Source: an uncultured Acidobacteriota bacterium
GTDB lineage: Bacteria; Acidobacteriota; UBA6911; RPQK01; JAJDTT01
Length of the DNA stretch: 64,000 nt
Reading direction: 5' to 3'
NCBI GenBank assembly: GCA_951812665.1
Contig: CATOST010000021.1
Span: 62,001 to 126,000, forward strand
Shown here in pieces: positions 25,541 through 35,719 of this stretch. The first letter of the stretch is position 1, and every line of letters begins with the position of its first letter. The notes beneath the pieces were generated by a model that made no database searches, was not told where the DNA came from, and saw nothing but the letters and a program-made list of their open reading frames with translations. The translations under genes and the position numbers were made by a program.

Positions 25541-26515
25541 ATGGCGTTCAAATACTCCGTCATCTCCGAGACCATCGGGAGAATCGGACACTACATCCTC
25601 GAGACGCCGCAGCCGATCCTGGAAGCCGTCAAGCGGGCCGGGTTCGACGCCGTCGACCTGCCGGGCAATCCGCAGAAGCTCGATGTCGACAAGTTCCGGA
25701 GGTTGCTGGATTCCACGGGACTCGAGGTCAACGAAATTCTGGGTGCCTGGGCGTATCATCACGCCGGAGAAAGCAGGGACCTGGCCGGCGACGACGTGGA
25801 AGCCCGGCAGAGAGGTATCGACTACGGCAAGGCCTGCGTCGATCTGGCGTCGGCCCTGGGAGCAAAGTACTACCAGATCTGCGCTTCCCAGACTCCCGTC
25901 CCGCAGATCCCCTTCCCCAAGCTGCCCATGCACGTTCTGAGAAGCAATTTCCTCGAGGGCGCCAGAGAAATTTGTGAGTACGCGGGAGAGCGGGACATCA
26001 CGGTCCTGTTCGAGCCGCTGAACCGCTATGAAGCCTATTCCGGCATCTTGACCTCCGTCTTCGACGCCATCAGCCTGATCGACGACCTGGACCTGCCCAA
26101 CCTCGGCGTCCAACCGGACATCTACCACATGAACATCTCCGAGGCCTCGACCACCAGCGCCCTCCTGGCGGCGGGCGACCGCATCAAGGTCATGCACGTG
26201 AACGAGACCAATCACTGCTTCCTGGGCGAGGGCCACGCCGACTATCCCGCCATCTTGAGTACCCTGAAGGAGATCGGTTTCGACGGGTACCTTTCCATTT
26301 ACATGGGCTTGGTTCCCCCGGAAATCTCCTATCGGGCCGGCATCGACGAAGAGGCGGCGAGACCGGGTCTCCAGGAGGCCCTGGAAAGACAGATCAATTT
26401 TCTGAAGATGGTTGAAACTTCCGTCGAATACCAGCGGCGGCTCTACGGTTCGGGTGCTGGGTACGTCACCCGGGAGGGATCAGCGGACTTGGGCGAGAGC
26501 GGGACTAAATATTGA
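25541..26515 (+). CDS. sugar phosphate isomerase/epimerase family TIM barrel
   Basis: The 324-residue protein is an AP-endonuclease-2-like TIM barrel. Metal-binding residues appear in order in VLFEPLNRYE (Glu), NLGVQPDIYHMNI (Asp, His), IKVMHVNETNHCF (His) and the late GFDGYLSIYMGL segment, where family members usually have a metal-binding Glu and this protein has Tyr/Met, a point worth noting. GAGGGG precedes the ATG. In the set with the dehydrogenase upstream and the aldolase downstream it probably isomerises or epimerises the pathway intermediate. Confidence 0.85.
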   Translation: MAFKYSVISETIGRIGHYILETPQPILEAVKRAGFDAVDLPGNPQKLDVDKFRRLLDSTGLEVNEILGAWAYHHAGESRDLAGDDVEARQRGIDYGKACVDLASALGAKYYQICASQTPVPQIPFPKLPMHVLRSNFLEGAREICEYAGERDITVLFEPLNRYEAYSGILTSVFDAISLIDDLDLPNLGVQPDIYHMNISEASTTSALLAAGDRIKVMHVNETNHCFLGEGHADYPAILSTLKEIGFDGYLSIYMGLVPPEISYRAGIDEEAARPGLQEALERQINFLKMVETSVEYQRRLYGSGAGYVTREGSADLGESGTKY

Positions 26516-26545
26516 GAACTTGGCAAACCGAGATTCTTCTGAACA

Positions 26546-27322
26546 ATGCAAACTAACCGCGCAAAAGAAAAACTGAATTCCGGGGAGGCCGTTCTCGGCA
26601 CCTTCATGGGGCTGGGAAGTCCCAATGTCGCCGAGCTGATGTCGCAGGTGGGGCTCGACTTTCTGGTCATCGAAACCGAACACAACGGCTTGGACTCGGC
26701 CGAGATCGAGCACCTCCTCATGGCCATCAAGGGGACGGACACCGTACCCATCGTCCGCGTCCCCTCCCATGAGCATGTGTTCATTCAACGCGCCTTGGAC
26801 ATGGGCGCCCTGGGCATCATCGCTCCCATGTTGAGGACTGCGGCCGAGGCCGAGGCCCTGGTGGCCGCGACCCGCTACCCGCCGCACGGGATCCGGGGTT
26901 GGGGCCCGATGCGGGCCAGCCAGTACACCATCGACACCGACGACTACATCAAACGGGCCAACGACAACATCATTGTCGCCGCGCTTTTGGAGACGAAGGA
27001 AGCGGTCGAGAACCTGGAGGAGATCACTTCGGTCCCGGGTCTCGACGCCCTCTATCTGGGCATGTGGGATCTCTGCTTCTCCATGGGCTTCAATCCCATA
27101 GACATGCCCTTCCCGGAAACGGACGCGGTGATCGAGTACGCGGCGGAAATCGGAAAAAAGAACGGCGTCGCCATCGGGATCGGCTCCACGACGCCTGACG
27201 AATTGAAAATGCGCAAGGCCCAGGGCCTGACCTTCCTGGGCTTCGGTCCCGACTACTACCTGGTTCTGAATGCGGTCCGGGCCGGAATCGACGCCTTCCA
27301 CGAATCGGAGAAAGGAAGTTGA
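26546..27322 (+). CDS. HpcH/HpaI-type class II aldolase
   Basis: The 258-residue protein has the expected blocks of the HpcH/HpaI family: FLVIETEHNGLDSAEIEHLL (acid-base His and Glu), PIVRVPSHE, ALDMGALGIIAPM, the RGWGPMRASQY loop, LLETKEAVENLEEI (metal Glu) and YLGMWDLCFSMG (in place of GPxDLS). The family cleaves 2-keto-3-deoxy acids to pyruvate plus an aldehyde with a divalent metal. It lies third in the four-gene set and would be the carbon-carbon cleavage step. Confidence 0.9.
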   Translation: MQTNRAKEKLNSGEAVLGTFMGLGSPNVAELMSQVGLDFLVIETEHNGLDSAEIEHLLMAIKGTDTVPIVRVPSHEHVFIQRALDMGALGIIAPMLRTAAEAEALVAATRYPPHGIRGWGPMRASQYTIDTDDYIKRANDNIIVAALLETKEAVENLEEITSVPGLDALYLGMWDLCFSMGFNPIDMPFPETDAVIEYAAEIGKKNGVAIGIGSTTPDELKMRKAQGLTFLGFGPDYYLVLNAVRAGIDAFHESEKGS

Positions 27323-27329
27323 CACCGCC

Positions 27330-28292
27330 ATGATGGAATATCGAGCGCTGAGGGATTCCACCGGGCACCTGGGCGACGTCAAGCGCCTTTCGGAAAACCT
27401 CGCCGAAGACGGCTATCTCCTCCTGCGGCGCTTGCTCGATCCCCATCGGGTGTTGCAGGTCAAGAGAGACATCGTGGGGGTCCTGCACGAAACTCACATC
27501 ATCGAAGAGAAAGACAGCGAGGACCCCATGTGGAGCGGAGGTCCCCACCCTTCGGAAGCGGAACACATGCGGTACTACGACAAGATCGTACGGCTCGATT
27601 CCTTCAACCGCCTCGCGGAGTCGCCGGAAATCGTCGCGGTCATGGAGAGCGTGATCGGTGAAGCCGTCACGGTCTGGGAACAGCGACTCATCCGGATCAT
27701 GTTTCCGGACCCCGATGCGGCGGATGACGTCGGCGTGGGCACCCACCAGGACGGAGCCAGGAACCTCGGCTACCAAGCGGACCGATTCTACACCTGCTGG
27801 TTGCCCCTCATGGACATCGATCCCAACATCGGGGGTCTGGCCATCGCTCTCGGCTCCCACAGGATGGGATTCCTGGAACACGCGGGCTCCAGTCCCAGCG
27901 ATGCGAAGAAAGCGAGGTCCAAGGGATTCGGACTGGATTCGACGGAATTCGCCTGGGGCACCTCCGATTACCATCCCGGCGACGCCATTTTCTTCGGCCA
28001 TGTCACGGCCCATCGCGGACTGGTGAACCGCTCCGACCGGATCCGGCTCTCGTGCGATTTCCGCTACCAGTCCGTCAAAGACACGGTCAACTGGATCGCC
28101 CATACGCCGGGGCCGGACGTGCGGCGGGTCGCCCAGAAGATCGACGCCGTCATCACCAGCCGCGCGCTCTACGTGACCACCCACGCGGACAAGGAAACGC
28201 TGCAGGAGGTCCGCCGGATCATGCTGGAGGAGAAGTCGACGTCCCTGGAACGCGCCCAGGAGCTCGTCGCAGAGGTGGACCGACGGAACTAG
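27330..28292 (+). CDS. PhyH family Fe(II)/2-oxoglutarate dioxygenase
   Basis: The start is ATG at 27330, 7 bases after the aldolase stop; a second ATG follows immediately. The 320-residue protein shows the jelly-roll facial triad: His and Asp in GTHQDGA (about 145-151) and the distal His in [16 protein letters not shown], with the Arg for 2-oxoglutarate. It belongs to the phytanoyl-CoA dioxygenase family, whose bacterial members hydroxylate many small substrates. As the last gene of the set it may remove a side group from the pathway substrate. Confidence 0.88.
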   Translation: MMEYRALRDSTGHLGDVKRLSENLAEDGYLLLRRLLDPHRVLQVKRDIVGVLHETHIIEEKDSEDPMWSGGPHPSEAEHMRYYDKIVRLDSFNRLAESPEIVAVMESVIGEAVTVWEQRLIRIMFPDPDAADDVGVGTHQDGARNLGYQADRFYTCWLPLMDIDPNIGGLAIALGSHRMGFLEHAGSSPSDAKKARSKGFGLDSTEFAWGTSDYHPGDAIFFGHVTAHRGLVNRSDRIRLSCDFRYQSVKDTVNWIAHTPGPDVRRVAQKIDAVITSRALYVTTHADKETLQEVRRIMLEEKSTSLERAQELVAEVDRRN

Positions 28293-28300
28293 ACGGTTTC

Positions 28301-30013
28301 ATGATTGATTCCGAGGCCGAGAACTGCGACCTCGGCTTCTTCTCTACACCCCCTTCCCGACTGCCACTCCTCTTCCTGGCGGTGTTCCTGACCCAAGGGT
28401 TGGCGGAGAGCGAGACCGACGCACCCCAACCCGCTCTCTTCACCAAAATCCCGCCCTCCAGCAGCGGCATCGCCTGGGTGCATGAGAACGCCATGTCGGA
28501 GATACGGCATCTGCCGGAGACCTTGGGACCCGGTTGCGCCTTTTTCGATTACGACAACGACGGGTGGGTGGATCTGTACCTGGTCAATTACGGCCGCTCG
28601 GATTTCTTCTCACCGGAGAAGAAACTCAGCAATGCCCTCTACCGGAACAACGGCGACGGAACCTTCAGCGACGTCACCGGCAAGGCAGGCGTCGCCGCGG
28701 GCAGCTTCGGCATGGGGGCCACGGCCGCCGACTACGGCAACGATGGAGACACCGATTTCTACGTCACCGCGTACGGCCGCGCCATTCTCTACGAGAACCA
28801 GGGGAATGGAACCTTCCGGGATGTGACCCAAGGCGCCGGCTTGGCCGCTCCCGGGTGGACGACCAGCGCTGCCTGGTTCGACTATGACGGCGACGGATGG
28901 CTCGATCTGTTCGTCTGCAGTTTCGTCAAATACCAGATCGACAATCCGGTGCGGTGCGGAAACAACCAGTTGGGCAAGAACTACTACTGCATTCCCACCT
29001 TCTTCGAACCGACGCCGAACCTGCTCTTCCGAAACAACCGCGACGGCACCTTCGCCGAAGTCGGAGCCAAGAGCGACATCGGTCGCTCACTGGGCAAGGC
29101 GCTGGGCGTCGTCGCCACCGACATCAACAACGACCGCAGGATGGATCTCTTCGTCGCCAACGACACGGTGCAGAACTTCCTGTTCGTCAACCGGGGAGAC
29201 GGCCGGTGGGACGAGATCGGTTTTCTGGCGGAGGTGGGGTTCAGCGCCAACGGGAAGGCCCGCTCCGGCATGGGGGTCGATGCCGCCGACTACGACCAGG
29301 ACGGCCGGCAGGACCTGTTCGTGGCCAACGTGGACCAGGAGATGTTCGCCCTCTACCAGAATCAGGGGAACGAGTTGTTCCGCGACCATTCCCATCCCAA
29401 TCAGGTGGCTCAGTCCACCCGTCTCCTGAGCGGCTGGGGACTGAAGTTTCTGGATTTCGACGTGGATGGAGACATGGACCTGTTCCTGGCCAACGGGCAT
29501 CCCGACGACATGATCGCCTCCTATTCCCTGCAGGTCACCTACGCCATGCCGTTGCTGCTCTTCGAAAACGTGGATGGAAGGTTCCAGGATATCAGCGAGG
29601 GGGCGGGCGCCGTCTTCGCGGAGAAGTATCCGGCACGTGGGATGACGGTTGGAGACGTCGACAATGACGGGAGAGTCGACGTACTGGTGGCCAACAACGG
29701 GCAGGCGCCAGTGCTTCTACGGAACCAGTGGGGGGCCGGCAACCACTGGATCGGTCTTAAGCTAGTGGGCAAGAACTGCAATCGGGACGCCATCGGGGCG
29801 ATGATCCGGTGGTCCTCCGACGGAGTCGTCCGGAGTCGTTTGAAGACGAGTGGCGGCAGCTATTTAGCTTCCCACGATCCGCGCGAGGTGTTGGGACTGG
29901 GGAAGGCGACGAATCTGGACTGGGTCGAGATTCAATGGCCGGCTCCCAGTAACCGGGTCCAGAGATTCGAGGACCTCCCCGTCGACACCTACGTGACGCT
30001 CACGGAAAAATAG
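28301..30013 (+). CDS. CRTAC1-like FG-GAP/UnbV repeat protein
   Basis: The ATG at 28301 gives a 570-residue protein with a hydrophobic leader ([15 protein letters not shown]). It is made of VCBS/FG-GAP repeats with calcium loops such as [29 protein letters not shown] and [15 protein letters not shown], and ends with an ASPIC/UnbV domain ([27 protein letters not shown]). Such beta-propeller proteins are exported and probably bind partners or polymers; no enzyme activity is known. A Cys pair (CGNNQ...YYC) in the third repeat recurs in the homologues at 30097 and 56851. Confidence 0.9.
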   Translation: MIDSEAENCDLGFFSTPPSRLPLLFLAVFLTQGLAESETDAPQPALFTKIPPSSSGIAWVHENAMSEIRHLPETLGPGCAFFDYDNDGWVDLYLVNYGRSDFFSPEKKLSNALYRNNGDGTFSDVTGKAGVAAGSFGMGATAADYGNDGDTDFYVTAYGRAILYENQGNGTFRDVTQGAGLAAPGWTTSAAWFDYDGDGWLDLFVCSFVKYQIDNPVRCGNNQLGKNYYCIPTFFEPTPNLLFRNNRDGTFAEVGAKSDIGRSLGKALGVVATDINNDRRMDLFVANDTVQNFLFVNRGDGRWDEIGFLAEVGFSANGKARSGMGVDAADYDQDGRQDLFVANVDQEMFALYQNQGNELFRDHSHPNQVAQSTRLLSGWGLKFLDFDVDGDMDLFLANGHPDDMIASYSLQVTYAMPLLLFENVDGRFQDISEGAGAVFAEKYPARGMTVGDVDNDGRVDVLVANNGQAPVLLRNQWGAGNHWIGLKLVGKNCNRDAIGAMIRWSSDGVVRSRLKTSGGSYLASHDPREVLGLGKATNLDWVEIQWPAPSNRVQRFEDLPVDTYVTLTEK

Positions 30014-30096
30014 CGTAGGGGCAAACCCTTGTGGTTGCCCTTCCTTATTTGCACGCGTGATGACGTAAGAGGGCACCCACAAGGGGTGCCCCTACG
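30014..30096. repeat. 83-bp palindromic repeat between convergent genes
   Basis: CGTAGGGGCAAACCCTTGTG at the left is answered by CACAAGGGGTGCCCCTACG at the right, and the arms pair over about 27 bp. It separates two convergent CRTAC1 genes and could end transcription from both sides. One arm is also found at 210-234. Confidence 0.75.
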
Positions 30097-31842
30097 TTAT
30101 TCGCAAGGTCGGCCGGTCCCCCTCCGGAGAGTGAGGTATCGATCGACCTCCATACCGTTCCACGCTTCGCACCCGCCGTCGGGCCAGTGAACCTCCACTC
30201 GTTTCACAGCCTTCGATGAACCCAACCCGAAGAGGATTCGGCTGTCGTTGGCGCTGAGATAGCTTCCATCCGTGTGGCAGCGGCGCCGCACCGGTTTGTG
30301 GCCCTCTCGGAACAATGCGACTTTGGCTTGGTAGACAGCCGACATCCCGCCCCCCTCAACTTCCAACCGGACACCCAGCCAATGGTTGCGGGAGCCGACC
30401 TGGTTGAGGAGAAGCCGGGCCGGCCCGTTGTTGTTGGCAACGGCGATATCCACGTCCCCATCGTTGTCGATGTCGCCGAAGGCGGCTCCCCGGCTGACTT
30501 CCACGAGATCCAGTGCCGATCCCGCAACGTCGGAACCGATCTCTCGAGAACGGCCGGTCCCGTCGGCCCGGAAGAGTTGGTTCTCCTGCGCGTACGGGTA
30601 GGGTGAATCGGCCGGCTGCCGATCGTCCATGACCACGGCTCCGTTGGCCACGAAGAGATCCAGCCATCCGTCGTTGTCGTAATCGAACCAGCGCGTGCCG
30701 AATCCGGAATAGGGAACACTGGCGTTGGCCAGGCCGAAGCGGGACGTGGCGTCCGCAAATCCCTTCTGCCGTCCATTCAGATAGAGGGTGTTGGTCTCCT
30801 TCTTGTTGTGGGTCACAAAGAGGTCGTCGTCGCCGTCCCCGTCGAAATCGGCTGCGGTGACGCCCATACCCGCCTCGGCCACACCGTCGATGTTGTAAGC
30901 GGTTCCGGACACCAGGCCCTGGTCCTGGAACGTCCCATCCCCCTGGTTGATCCACAACTGGTTGGGAGTCCCGTCGTTGGCGACGTAGAGGTCCACGCGA
31001 CGGTCGAGATTCAGATCCGCGGCCACGACTCCGAGGCCCGCTCCGAAGGCCCGGCCCAGACCCGCCTCCTCCGACCGGTCGGTGAATCTTCCGTTGCCTT
31101 CGTTGCGAAAGAGGCGGTCGGGCAGCGGCTGGTAGACGCCGGGAGCGCAGTAGTCCCGGCGCTCCCCGCCGCATCTGCGGTTCCCCTTGATGGTGAAGGA
31201 GACGTAGTTGGCGACATAGAGGTCCAGGTCGCCGTCGGAGTCGTAGTCGACAAAGGTGCTGCCGGCGCTGTAGCGGGGATCGTCGACACCGGCGTCACGG
31301 GTCACGTCGGTGAAGGTCCCGTCGCCGTCGTTCCGGTACAGAACGTTGGGTCCGAAGTTGGTCAGATAAAGGTCCGGATCGCCGTCGGAGTCGTAGTCTC
31401 CGACGGCCATGCCCATGCCGTGGCCCGGATGGCCAACTCCGGCCTCACGGGTGACGTCGGTGAACCGGAGATCTCCCGTCGGATTCAGTTCATTGCGGAA
31501 CAGCCGGTTCCGGGGCGGCCCTTCTCCAACAAAGGGAAACACCGATTGAGACACTTCCTTGTCCGGGTCCAGCATCGCGCCTTGGACAAAGTAGACGTCC
31601 AGGTCGCCGTCCCCGTCATAGTCGAACATGCCCACCCCCGAGCCCATGATCTCCGGGAACAAATACTCGCCCGTCGCTCCGATGAAGTGGCGAAAGTCCA
31701 GACCCGTTTCTTCGGCGGCTTCCCGAAAGACAGGCGAATCGCCGGCAGCGAAGAGAATCCGGGGGAGGGGGCCAACTGCCAGGACAGCGACGGAAAGAAA
31801 GCAATTAATTGCGAACGAGGACAGCGGCTTCCTAATTCCCAT
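30097..31842 (-). CDS. CRTAC1-like FG-GAP/UnbV repeat protein
   Basis: The 581-residue protein has a leader (INCFLSVAVLAVGPL), six or seven FG-GAP repeats (MFDYDGDGDLDVYFVQG, VDYDSDGDLDLYVAN, ADFDGDGDDDLFVT) and a C-terminal UnbV domain (CHTDGSYLSANDSRILFGLG). Its start overlaps the end of the TPR gene at 31832 by 11 bases, and that gene overlaps a second TPR gene by 4, so the three form an operon read right to left. TPR plus CRTAC1 pairing suggests a docking surface for extracellular proteins. Confidence 0.9.
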   Translation of the reverse strand: MGIRKPLSSFAINCFLSVAVLAVGPLPRILFAAGDSPVFREAAEETGLDFRHFIGATGEYLFPEIMGSGVGMFDYDGDGDLDVYFVQGAMLDPDKEVSQSVFPFVGEGPPRNRLFRNELNPTGDLRFTDVTREAGVGHPGHGMGMAVGDYDSDGDPDLYLTNFGPNVLYRNDGDGTFTDVTRDAGVDDPRYSAGSTFVDYDSDGDLDLYVANYVSFTIKGNRRCGGERRDYCAPGVYQPLPDRLFRNEGNGRFTDRSEEAGLGRAFGAGLGVVAADLNLDRRVDLYVANDGTPNQLWINQGDGTFQDQGLVSGTAYNIDGVAEAGMGVTAADFDGDGDDDLFVTHNKKETNTLYLNGRQKGFADATSRFGLANASVPYSGFGTRWFDYDNDGWLDLFVANGAVVMDDRQPADSPYPYAQENQLFRADGTGRSREIGSDVAGSALDLVEVSRGAAFGDIDNDGDVDIAVANNNGPARLLLNQVGSRNHWLGVRLEVEGGGMSAVYQAKVALFREGHKPVRRRCHTDGSYLSANDSRILFGLGSSKAVKRVEVHWPDGGCEAWNGMEVDRYLTLRRGTGRPCE

Positions 31843-33280
31843 GGGAATTGGCCGCTCTCTTGAGTTCGGTCAGCAGGCTCTCGATGTCGCGCGCGATTCC
31901 GGCTTGGTTTGGAGCAACCGTTTTCCGTTTCGCCCGCAGAGCATAGTGTTCGGCCTTCTCCAGTTCGCCCAGTTGGGCATAGGCCAGAGCCAGTGTGTAG
32001 ACGTGAAGGGGGTTGCCGTCGCCTTTGCTGTCGAGCGTCTGGTATAGATGCCGAACGGCTTCTTCGTGCCTTCCCACGGTCAGCAGCAGGCGTCCCAGGT
32101 TGAAATGGGGCAGGGAGAAATTGGGTTGGTTCCGGATGGCGAGCCGCATATGTTTCTCTGCCTCGGCGCTTCTGCCCAACTGCGCCAACAGATGTCCCAG
32201 GTTGCTGTGGCTATCGGCGTGAAACGGGTTGATCTCGACGGCCTTTCGAAGTGCGGCGATGGCCTCACGGATGCGCCCCTGATACCCCAGGTAGGTGCCG
32301 AAGTTGTAATGAGTCTTGTACAGGCCGGGATCGGCGGCGACAGCCGAGCGATAATGCTGTTCGACTTGGGCGGGATTTCGGAGAGCGATGTAGAGTGAGA
32401 CCAGATTCGCGTGCGCGATAGCGTGGCCGGGTTCCAGCTTCAGCACTTCCTCAAAGGCGGCGGCGGCCTCCTTGAATCTCCGCTCCTCTCTCAGAATGAA
32501 GCCTTCCCGAAGAAAGTGTCCAGCGCGGGACTCCAGTGCCTGGACCGCTTCCAGCAGGGGGTCCTCCAACGGCGGCTCCTGCGCCGAATGGCGCTGGAAC
32601 TGGGAGAGGTGCTCCCGGGTCTGTTCCAGGTTGCTCAGGCTCCGGTGCGCCAGCCCCAAAGCGTAGTGGGCGGCGCCATACGTGGGGAATCGGTCAACGG
32701 CCTTCTGGTAGTTCTCCACCGCGTCAGAAACCTCTCCCGCTTCCCAGGAGATCCGGCCCAGGCCAGCCCATGCCGAAGCGGACTCGGGATGGTCCTTGAC
32801 GATCCGGCGGTAGAGTTTCCGGCTTTCCTCCAATTCTGCCAATTTCCGCAAAGCCTCGGCCAGCGCCAAATGAGCCGGTAGATAGTCCGGTTTGAGCTTC
32901 GTCGCCAGCCGCAGTGATGCCACCGCTTCGGCCGGCTTGCCCAAGCGTCCCTGAATGATCCCAAGATAATAGGCCCACGAAAACGATTCGGGATCCAGAA
33001 GCCGCGCCCTCAGGTAGAACGGTTCCGCGAACTCGTAACGTTGATGAGCATGCAGCAACATGCCCAGCCTGCCGTTGGCTTCCGCGTTTCTGGAATTCAG
33101 GCGGACCTGCTCGCCGGCGTCCCGGATCTGCTTCCGGCTCGTTGCGTCGAACTCGTCGAGCCGCGCGGCCAGATCGAGAACAGGAGGCAGAGGTTCGCTC
33201 TGGGCCGGAAGGAAAGACGACCACGGGAACGAAAGCGAAAGAATGGCGAGAACCGCGCGAGCCACCACCGGCGGCCTCAA
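31832..33280 (-). CDS. secreted TPR protein
   Basis: The 482-residue protein has a Sec signal (VLAILSLSFPWSSFLPAQS) and about ten tetratricopeptide repeats, for example AEANGRLGMLLHAHQRYEFA, TYGAAHYALGLAHRSLSNLE and FHADSHSNLGHLLAQLGRSA. There is no other domain. It is the middle gene of the three-gene operon, overlapping its neighbours on both sides (4 bases with 33277, 11 bases with 31842). Confidence 0.88.
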   Translation of the reverse strand: MRPPVVARAVLAILSLSFPWSSFLPAQSEPLPPVLDLAARLDEFDATSRKQIRDAGEQVRLNSRNAEANGRLGMLLHAHQRYEFAEPFYLRARLLDPESFSWAYYLGIIQGRLGKPAEAVASLRLATKLKPDYLPAHLALAEALRKLAELEESRKLYRRIVKDHPESASAWAGLGRISWEAGEVSDAVENYQKAVDRFPTYGAAHYALGLAHRSLSNLEQTREHLSQFQRHSAQEPPLEDPLLEAVQALESRAGHFLREGFILREERRFKEAAAAFEEVLKLEPGHAIAHANLVSLYIALRNPAQVEQHYRSAVAADPGLYKTHYNFGTYLGYQGRIREAIAALRKAVEINPFHADSHSNLGHLLAQLGRSAEAEKHMRLAIRNQPNFSLPHFNLGRLLLTVGRHEEAVRHLYQTLDSKGDGNPLHVYTLALAYAQLGELEKAEHYALRAKRKTVAPNQAGIARDIESLLTELKRAANSHGN

Positions 33281-34203
33281 GGTGATTTTCCCGGCTGCGT
33301 CTGCCCGCCAACGGACTGCGGACCCTCCCGCTGGCTTCGGTAGATCCGGTCCAAGCGCAGGAATTCTCCCCGTGCCCGTTCCGCCTCCGACTTGCGTCCG
33401 GCTCTCGCATAGGCCCGGGACAGAGCGAAGTGCATCTCGGGGTCCTCGGGTTTCAGTTGAACTCCGACTTCCAATTCCTGGACGGCTCTTTCGATCTGGC
33501 CCGTCTCCAGCAGAACCCTGCCCAGGATCTTTCTGGAAGTGAAGAAGTTCGGCATCTGCCGGTGGGCTCTTTCCGCCAGAGGCAGAGCCTCCTGGTATCT
33601 GCCCTGACGCAGGTACTCCATGGCAATCTGGAGGAGACTCGGCACATGATCAGGATTCTTCTTCAGCTCCTGTTGGAACTGCCGGACCGCCAGGTCCGGC
33701 TTGCTGCCCATCAGGAACGCCCCATAGGCATAGTGCACAACCGCTTCGTCCGGGTAGCGTGAGACGAGTTCCTGATAGAGCCGATCGGCGTTCTCCGCTC
33801 GCCGGGCCGCCGTCTCGTAAGCGGCCCTTCCGGCGAGCATGACGAGTTCCCGTTTGGCCGGCGGATACTCGGAGGGCAGATACCGCATGCGCAGGATGGA
33901 CAGCCCCAGGGCCTCGACCACCTTCGGACTCGTGTTGTTCTGATAGACGAACTGCTGCAATGCCTCGTAGGCCGATTCGAACTGCTCCATCCGGGTCATC
34001 AGGATGGCGCTGTGGTAGCGCACGACCGCCGCGATCTTGTTGATATCGGTGCCCACGATCCGGCCGATGGCCGTGAGATCGTCGGTCTCTTCTGCAGTCG
34101 TCTGGCCGAATGAACCCGGACCGGCTACGGCCAACAGCACCCACAGAAGAGCTGCCCCATTGGGTCTTCTACGGCTTGGGGGGCCAGTCATTGTCCGATA
34201 CAT
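33277..34203 (-). CDS. secreted TPR protein
   Basis: The 308-residue protein begins with a basic segment and hydrophobic leader (GAALLWVLLAVAGPGSFGQ), then a non-repeat region (ETDDLTAIGRIVGTDINKIA) and five TPR units, including AVVHYAYGAFLMGSKPDLAV and FFTSRKILGRVLLETGQIER. It is the first gene of the TPR-TPR-CRTAC1 operon. The start could also be one of the internal codons; the first Met at residue 1 gives the best basic N-terminus. Confidence 0.85.
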   Translation of the reverse strand: MYRTMTGPPSRRRPNGAALLWVLLAVAGPGSFGQTTAEETDDLTAIGRIVGTDINKIAAVVRYHSAILMTRMEQFESAYEALQQFVYQNNTSPKVVEALGLSILRMRYLPSEYPPAKRELVMLAGRAAYETAARRAENADRLYQELVSRYPDEAVVHYAYGAFLMGSKPDLAVRQFQQELKKNPDHVPSLLQIAMEYLRQGRYQEALPLAERAHRQMPNFFTSRKILGRVLLETGQIERAVQELEVGVQLKPEDPEMHFALSRAYARAGRKSEAERARGEFLRLDRIYRSQREGPQSVGGQTQPGKSP

Positions 34204-34369
34204 CCGAAGAAAACCGAGAAAGAAGGGAAATCACAGTACGCGCTCAAGTTAGCAAGCATCCCTATGCAGGACAAGTCAGGCTATGCAGCCGAGTTTCCGG
34301 TCCGGTTGTGCCGAGAGCGCCAAGACCCTAGACTAGACTCCAATACTCACCCCCTTCCCTGGAGGCCTC

Positions 34370-35719
34370 ATGACGTCCCCCACTTTTCGCATCTGCATCT
34401 TGGCTCTACTCTTGACTCTCCCTGCCTGCTCCCCGCCGGAATCCGATCAGGAAGTTCAAGCACTCGATCCTTCTCGGTTGGTCCTCAAGATCGACAAGGA
34501 GGTCAGCATCATCGAACCCGGCCCCGAAACCGGCCTGGCACACGAGATGGTGGGAATGGTCCGACATCCGGACGGGACCATCTTCGTGAACACCGAGACC
34601 CAGGGAACAGGTGAGGCCCTGGGATTCTTCAAGAGCACGGACCAGGGCGAAACCTGGGAGCCGATGCGCGTGAACCTCGCCGACGCTCCGCCCGGCCAGC
34701 GTCTGATCGGTTCGGGAGTCACTCGAGACGGACGCCTCTGGCTCGTGCATCAGAGCACCCCGAAGGAGCTCTTCGTCTCCTGGTCCGCCGATGCGGAGAA
34801 CTGGAATACGACACCCATCGATTTCCGGGCGCTGGGTTCCCGAGGCATGGAATTCCCATACGTTTACAGCTACAACGACTACAACACCTTCATCGAGAAA
34901 CCGGACGGCACCCTCATGTTCTCGGTAGGGCTGCGTTACGACGGGGACTACTACAAGGATCCGAAGAACCGGATCGACGGACTCATGCGTTCCGACCTGG
35001 ACTTCGGAGGCGAGACGATGTTCCGCTCCACGGACGGCGGAAAAACCTGGGGAGATACGACGATTATCCACCCCCACGTCACCGAGGTGGGACACGCACT
35101 GGATCCCTTCGATCCCAACCGGATCCTCTCCATGACCCGAACCCAGCGGGAACTCCTGGCCGGCGAGGACCGGGAGGCGACCATCAAGAGAACCGGCGCC
35201 CCCTCCGACATGCCCTCCGACATGCCCTCCATCTACAAGAACGGCCTGCTGATGGAATCCACCGACGGCGGACGGACTTTCCATGAAGTGCCGGGCGGCT
35301 TGACCGAATTCTACGGCCACCGGGCGACCATCGTCTGGGGCAGCAACAACCTGGTGGTGGTCGCCGCCAACTTCCAACGCAAAAACTCCAGCCGAGTCTT
35401 GAGATTCAGCCTGGACGGAGGCCGGACCTGGGTGGATGGGACTTCAGAGGGTACGCGAGAGTTCAATCAGGCGAAAAGGTTCCCGCTCCTCACGCCGCCC
35501 CTCACCGTCTCCTTCACCAGTCCCATGCTGGAATTGTCGCCCAATCACTATATGTCGGTGTACGCCTACTGGGAGAACGAGTCGCTGAAGCGATACTACG
35601 AAGCGCCCAAGAGTCCGTGTCCACAGGGCACTGAAGTCGGAGACTGCCCCTGGTTGGGGCTGCGGGCGGTGTTCTGGCACTTGGAGAACGCCCCGGAGGA
35701 ACCGCCCGAGGCCGGGTGA
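34370..35719 (+). CDS. sialidase-like (BNR/Asp-box) lipoprotein
   Basis: The 449-residue protein has a lipobox (LTLPAC, about residue 20) and four Asp-box motifs of the type SxDxGxTW: STDQGETW, STDGGKTW, STDGGRTF and SLDGGRTW. These mark a six-bladed propeller of the sialidase superfamily. The catalytic Arg triad and Tyr/Glu pair of true sialidases cannot be confirmed by eye, so the substrate may not be sialic acid. It converges with a paralogue at 35720, separated by a single base at the stop codons. A short PSDM repeat occurs near residue 280. Confidence 0.8.
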   Translation: MTSPTFRICILALLLTLPACSPPESDQEVQALDPSRLVLKIDKEVSIIEPGPETGLAHEMVGMVRHPDGTIFVNTETQGTGEALGFFKSTDQGETWEPMRVNLADAPPGQRLIGSGVTRDGRLWLVHQSTPKELFVSWSADAENWNTTPIDFRALGSRGMEFPYVYSYNDYNTFIEKPDGTLMFSVGLRYDGDYYKDPKNRIDGLMRSDLDFGGETMFRSTDGGKTWGDTTIIHPHVTEVGHALDPFDPNRILSMTRTQRELLAGEDREATIKRTGAPSDMPSDMPSIYKNGLLMESTDGGRTFHEVPGGLTEFYGHRATIVWGSNNLVVVAANFQRKNSSRVLRFSLDGGRTWVDGTSEGTREFNQAKRFPLLTPPLTVSFTSPMLELSPNHYMSVYAYWENESLKRYYEAPKSPCPQGTEVGDCPWLGLRAVFWHLENAPEEPPEAG

